Shown: positions 61,459-64,000 of the stretch, piece after piece
Position numbering within the stretch: the first letter of the stretch is position 1
How the letters are laid out: each line of letters opens with the position of its first letter
NCBI RefSeq assembly: GCF_005144415.1
Contig: NZ_SWJE01000003.1
Span: forward strand, 1 to 64,000
Source of the DNA: Trinickia terrae
GTDB lineage: Bacteria; Pseudomonadota; Gammaproteobacteria; Burkholderiales; Burkholderiaceae
DNA length: 64,000 nucleotides
Reading direction: 5' to 3'
Notes under the pieces: model-generated
What the model was told of the DNA's origin: nothing
Databases searched by the model: none
Seen by the model: only the letters and a program-made list of their open reading frames with translations
Translations under genes and position numbers: made by a program

Positions 61459-62225
61459 AGAATTGGCTTTCGAAGCTGGCAGTGATCGGCGCGACGGCGC
61501 TCGTGCTGGGGCCGCTCGGGCTTGTGGCGGCGCCGGCCCACGCGGAGGAAAATTTTCCGCTCGACCGTGCGCCCGATAACACGGAAAATCTCGCTTCTCT
61601 GCAGCACGGCGCCCAATTGTTTGTAAACTATTGCCTGAGTTGCCATAGTGCGAACCTGATGCGCTACAGCGCACTGGAGCAAATTGGCATATCGCAGAAG
61701 GAAATCGAGGCGAACCTGCTGTTTTCGACCGACAAGGTCGGCAACACGATGACCGTGGCGATGCGCCCGGGCGACGCGAAGACGTGGTTCGGCGTGCCGC
61801 CGCCGGATTTGTCGGTGGAGGCGCGGGCACGTAGCCGCGATTGGCTGTACACGTACCTGCGCAGCTTCTATCGCGACGACACGCGTCCAACCGGCTGGAA
61901 CAACATGGTGTTCGAGAACGTCAGCATGCCCCACGTGCTGTGGCAGCTGCAGGGGGAACGCACCGCGCAGTTCGAGGACGTGACCGATCCGGAAACGAGG
62001 GAAAAATCCCATCGGTTCGTCGCGTTTCAACAGGTGAAATCCGGGACGATGTCGCCAGTAGATTATGATGCTGCCGTCGGCGACCTGGTTGCGTACCTGT
62101 CGTGGATGTCCGAACCCACCCAGCAGACCCGCCAGCAACTGGGCGTATGGGTGCTCCTGTTCCTGGGCGTTCTGACCTTTTTCGCCTGGCGCCTGAACGC
62201 CGCATATTGGAAAGACATCAAATAA
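61455..62225 (+). CDS. petC: Cytochrome c1 PetC
   Basis: 256-residue haem protein of bc1. Signal peptide 1-30 (ending APAHAEE), haem attachment CLSCH with C60, C63 and H64, and a C-terminal membrane anchor (LGVWVLLFLGVLTFFAWRL). The distal methionine is probably in the MSPVDYD region. Its ribosome site comes from repeat A. Confidence 0.96.
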   Translation: MKNWLSKLAVIGATALVLGPLGLVAAPAHAEENFPLDRAPDNTENLASLQHGAQLFVNYCLSCHSANLMRYSALEQIGISQKEIEANLLFSTDKVGNTMTVAMRPGDAKTWFGVPPPDLSVEARARSRDWLYTYLRSFYRDDTRPTGWNNMVFENVSMPHVLWQLQGERTAQFEDVTDPETREKSHRFVAFQQVKSGTMSPVDYDAAVGDLVAYLSWMSEPTQQTRQQLGVWVLLFLGVLTFFAWRLNAAYWKDIK

Positions 62226-62244
62226 ACACGCCGTGATTGGTGTG

Positions 62245-62294
62245 GGGCCGGCTCAAGGGAAAACCAGCTGGACGGTTTTCCGGCGTGCCGGCCC
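62245..62294 (+). promoter_or_regulatory. Nested hairpin between petC and sspA
   Basis: Outer stem GGGCCGGC (62245-62252) with GCCGGCCC (62287-62294) encloses inner stem GGAAAACC (62258-62265) with GGTTTTCC (62274-62281); both are perfect. No T-run follows, so it is not a simple terminator. It ends 25 bases before the sspA start and could act in the sspA leader or stabilise the petABC message. Confidence 0.55.
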
Positions 62295-62319
62295 TTAGCT
62301 TCTTGAGGAAATTTTAGAC

Positions 62320-62931
62320 ATGATGGTTTTGTATTCCGGCACGACTTGCCCCTTCTCCCAGCGTTGCCGGCTGGTGCTGTTCGAAAAGGGCATGGACTTC
62401 GAGATCCGCGATGTCGACTTGTTCAACAAGCCCGAAGACATCGCGGTGATGAACCCGTATGGTCAGGTGCCGATCCTGGTTGAGCGCGACTTGATCCTGT
62501 ACGAATCGAACATCATCAACGAGTACATCGACGAGCGCTTTCCGCACCCGCAACTGATGCCGGCTGATCCGGTGCAGCGCGCGCGCGCGCGTCTCTTTTT
62601 GCTCAATTTCGAGAAGGAGCTGTTCGTTCACGTCGGCACGCTCGAAAATGAAAAGGGCAAGGGCGCCGAGAAGAATCACGAGAAGGCGCGCCTCGCGATC
62701 CGCGACCGCCTCACGCAGCTCGCGCCGATCTTCCTGAAGAACAAGTACATGCTGGGTGAAGAGTTCTCGATGCTCGACGTCGCGATCGCGCCGCTCTTGT
62801 GGCGCCTGGATCACTACGGGATCGAGCTGTCGAAGAACGCGGCGCCGCTGATGAAGTACGCCGAGCGCATTTTCAGCCGCCCGGCCTATATCGAAGCGCT
62901 GACGCCTTCGGAAAAGGTCATGCGCCGTTGA
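62320..62931 (+). CDS. sspA: Stringent starvation protein A (GST fold)
   Basis: 203-residue glutathione-transferase-like protein that binds RNA polymerase in E. coli and alters stress transcription. YSGTTCPFSQRCRLVLFEKGMDFEI and NPYGQVPILVERDLILYESNIINEYIDERFPHP are family marks. Follows petC, as in most beta-proteobacteria, and precedes sspB by 65 bases. Confidence 0.94.
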   Translation: MMVLYSGTTCPFSQRCRLVLFEKGMDFEIRDVDLFNKPEDIAVMNPYGQVPILVERDLILYESNIINEYIDERFPHPQLMPADPVQRARARLFLLNFEKELFVHVGTLENEKGKGAEKNHEKARLAIRDRLTQLAPIFLKNKYMLGEEFSMLDVAIAPLLWRLDHYGIELSKNAAPLMKYAERIFSRPAYIEALTPSEKVMRR

Positions 62932-62996
62932 GATGGATTCGGAGCGGCCGCGCCGGCTTTGTCGGGCGGCGCGCCGCTTCGGTGCGAGGACAGTTG

Positions 62997-63503
62997 ATGC
63001 AAGAGATTTCCACGAAGCCGTATTTGCTGAGGGCGTTGTACGAGTGGTGCACCGATAACGGCTATACGCCGCACATCGCGGTGCGGGTCGACCAGAACAC
63101 GCGTGTGCCTCGTCAGTTCGTGCACAACGACGAGATCGTGCTGAACATCAGCTTCGAGGCGACGAGCCAGTTGCAGATGGGTAACGAGTGGATCGAGTTC
63201 AGCGCGCGTTTTTCCGGCAAGTCGCACAAGATCGAAGTGCAGGTGGCGAACGTGCTGGCGATCTATGCACGGGAAAACGGGCAGGGGATGGCGTTTCCGG
63301 TGGAGCCGGCGGCTGCGGGTGGCGAGGCGCCGCCGGCTCCTTCGGGGAAGCCCGCGGTGAGCGAGGCGTCCTCGGAGTCTGCTTCCGACGAGACGGAAGC
63401 GGCGCCGGCCGAGGCCGAGCCGGATAGCGACGGCGACGTGCCGCCCACTGACGACGACGGTCAAAAAGGCGGCGGCCGAGGCCACCTCAAGATCGTGAAA
63501 TGA
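62997..63503 (+). CDS. sspB: ClpXP protease specificity-enhancing factor SspB
   Basis: 168-residue adaptor that delivers ssrA-tagged proteins to ClpXP. The folded domain (about 1-108) begins STKPYLLRALYEWCTDNGYTPHI; an acidic Ala/Glu/Pro linker follows and the end GRGHLKIVK is the ClpX-docking XB motif. ATG 62997 is chosen with GCGAGGACAG upstream. Confidence 0.94.
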   Translation: MQEISTKPYLLRALYEWCTDNGYTPHIAVRVDQNTRVPRQFVHNDEIVLNISFEATSQLQMGNEWIEFSARFSGKSHKIEVQVANVLAIYARENGQGMAFPVEPAAAGGEAPPAPSGKPAVSEASSESASDETEAAPAEAEPDSDGDVPPTDDDGQKGGGRGHLKIVK

Positions 63504-63522
63504 AGTAGAATCGCGGTCTTAC

Positions 63523-63598
<76 letters not shown>

Positions 63599-63605
63599 AA
63601 TAAAT

Positions 63606-63645
63606 CAAGGGGTTACGAATTCTTGTTCGTAACCCCTTGTTCGTT
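63606..63645 (+). terminator. Terminator-like hairpin after tRNA-Thr
   Basis: AAGGGGTTACGAA (63607-63619) pairs with TTCGTAACCCCTT (63626-63638) with a short AT-rich loop, followed by GTTCGTTT. It ends the tRNA transcript; its place directly 3' of a tRNA is also typical for an attachment-site neighbourhood. Confidence 0.7.
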
Positions 63646-63707
63646 TCTGGCGGTCGTGTAACCGTCATGTAACCGGATTTCGTCAATTCCGGTCTACGCC
63701 GCTTCGG

Positions 63708-63848
63708 TTACATGGCATCCCAGAAAGTCGCTGACCAGGGCAGCCGGGAATCTAGGCGCGTGCCGTACGGGTTGCCGCCGACATCGACGCCAGAGTAGTC
63801 GTCGCTGGTCATCGGTAGGCCAGTTGCCGGGTTGATAGGGTAGGTCAT
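63708..63848 (-). CDS. Small hypothetical protein of 46 residues, phage/island-like
   Basis: Minus-strand frame starting ATG (63846-63848) with AAGGAGAGCGCT just upstream, a very good ribosome site, and ending TAA at 63708. The product starts MTYPINPATGLPMTSDDYSG and ends with a Trp-containing tail (PWSATFWDAM); it is acidic with no membrane segment. I do not recognise a family. Orientation toward the tRNA and small size fit the end of a prophage or island. Confidence 0.55.
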   Translation of the reverse strand: MTYPINPATGLPMTSDDYSGVDVGGNPYGTRLDSRLPWSATFWDAM

Positions 63849-63874
63849 AGCGCTCTCCTTGTTGAGCGGTTAGA

Positions 63875-63902
63875 AAATGCCCCGTTGCTATCGACGGGGC
63901 GG
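63875..63902 (-). terminator. Terminator-like hairpin between two minus-strand small genes
   Basis: On the minus strand GCCCCGT pairs with ACGGGGC around an eight-base loop and is followed by ATTTTCT. It lies just after the stop of the partial gene that enters from the right edge. Confidence 0.55.
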
Positions 63903-63909
63903 CTGGAAC

Positions 63910-64000
63910 TCAGTCCTCGTCAGTCATCAGAATCGTGATAACGGGTTCGGCGTCATCGCCTGGGCCGATGTGTAGGTTCAACACGACAGGTCGAGGCCGC
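63910..64000 (-). CDS. Unknown protein, C-terminal 29 residues (5' end outside window)
   Basis: An open minus-strand frame enters from the right edge and stops at TGA (63910-63912). The visible end reads LNLHIGPGDDAEPVITILMT then DED. Too short for a family call; the following hairpin and the next small gene with its own ribosome site support that this is a real gene end. Confidence 0.45.
   Translation of the reverse strand, partial: RPRPVVLNLHIGPGDDAEPVITILMTDED

Overview
The window is 64 kb of high-GC DNA with dense operons and very small gaps. It looks like the main chromosome of a beta-proteobacterium of the Burkholderiaceae (Burkholderia sensu lato). The evidence is gene order: ccsB / msrPQ / lysA-lptM-cyaY / mrcA-pilMNOQ-aroKB-dgt / gltBD / thiOSGE / mlaFEDACB / ibaG-murA-hisGDCB-marC-hisHAFIE / hinT-tatABC / degS-like protease / petABC-sspAB. 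I infer the family only; species cannot be read from the sequence.

Layout. 1-2100: the end of a cytochrome c biogenesis gene and the MsrPQ periplasmic methionine sulfoxide repair pair. 2200-6700: lysine biosynthesis (lysA), lptM, frataxin (cyaY) and penicillin-binding protein 1A. 6900-14150: a compact type IV pilus assembly block (pilM, pilN, a pilO with a PilP-like tail, pilQ) coupled to shikimate genes aroK-aroB and a dGTPase. 14150-19400: a glycerol-3-phosphate ABC uptake operon (ugpBAEC-ugpQ) behind two tandem LacI-type operator-like sites. 19400-21520: a DUF883 protein, an OmpW porin and a RAYT/Y1-transposase-like protein lacking its HUH histidines. 21800-28120: glutamate synthase (gltBD). 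28370-34340: an RNA 2',3'-cyclic phosphodiesterase and a minus-strand group of a BacA/SbmA-type ABC protein, an SDR lacking the YxxxK tyrosine, an MFS carrier and a DadA-like dehydrogenase. 34645-38430: promoter, TPP riboswitch and thiOSGE. 38530-42810: complete Mla lipid transport operon. 43000-54280: an ABC-2 exporter, ibaG, murA and all histidine enzymes except HisZ and HisN. 54335-59134: a DUF4870 protein, hinT, tatABC, and a membrane-anchored HtrA protease divergent from a Nif3-like protein. 59351-63503: cytochrome bc1 (petABC) and sspAB. 63523-64000: tRNA-Thr(TGT), a terminator, and two minus-strand small genes that look like the edge of an integrated element.

Most genes are housekeeping. 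The least ordinary signals are: (a) a GC-rich dispersed repeat (here repeat A) sitting directly upstream of hisI and petC, supplying their Shine-Dalgarno sequences, and in reverse orientation inside the 3' end of thiO, where it encodes the protein's tail; (b) a second palindromic repeat (repeat B) nested inside the hisF-hisI copy of A and present again before hinT; (c) short open frames through A that end at the hisI and petC starts; (d) the degenerate RAYT; (e) the PilO-PilP-like fusion; (f) a ThiE with a 170-residue N-terminal extension; and (g) the tRNA-Thr boundary. I found no clear-cut new multi-gene defence or biosynthetic system; the repeat A/B behaviour is the best candidate for something not described.
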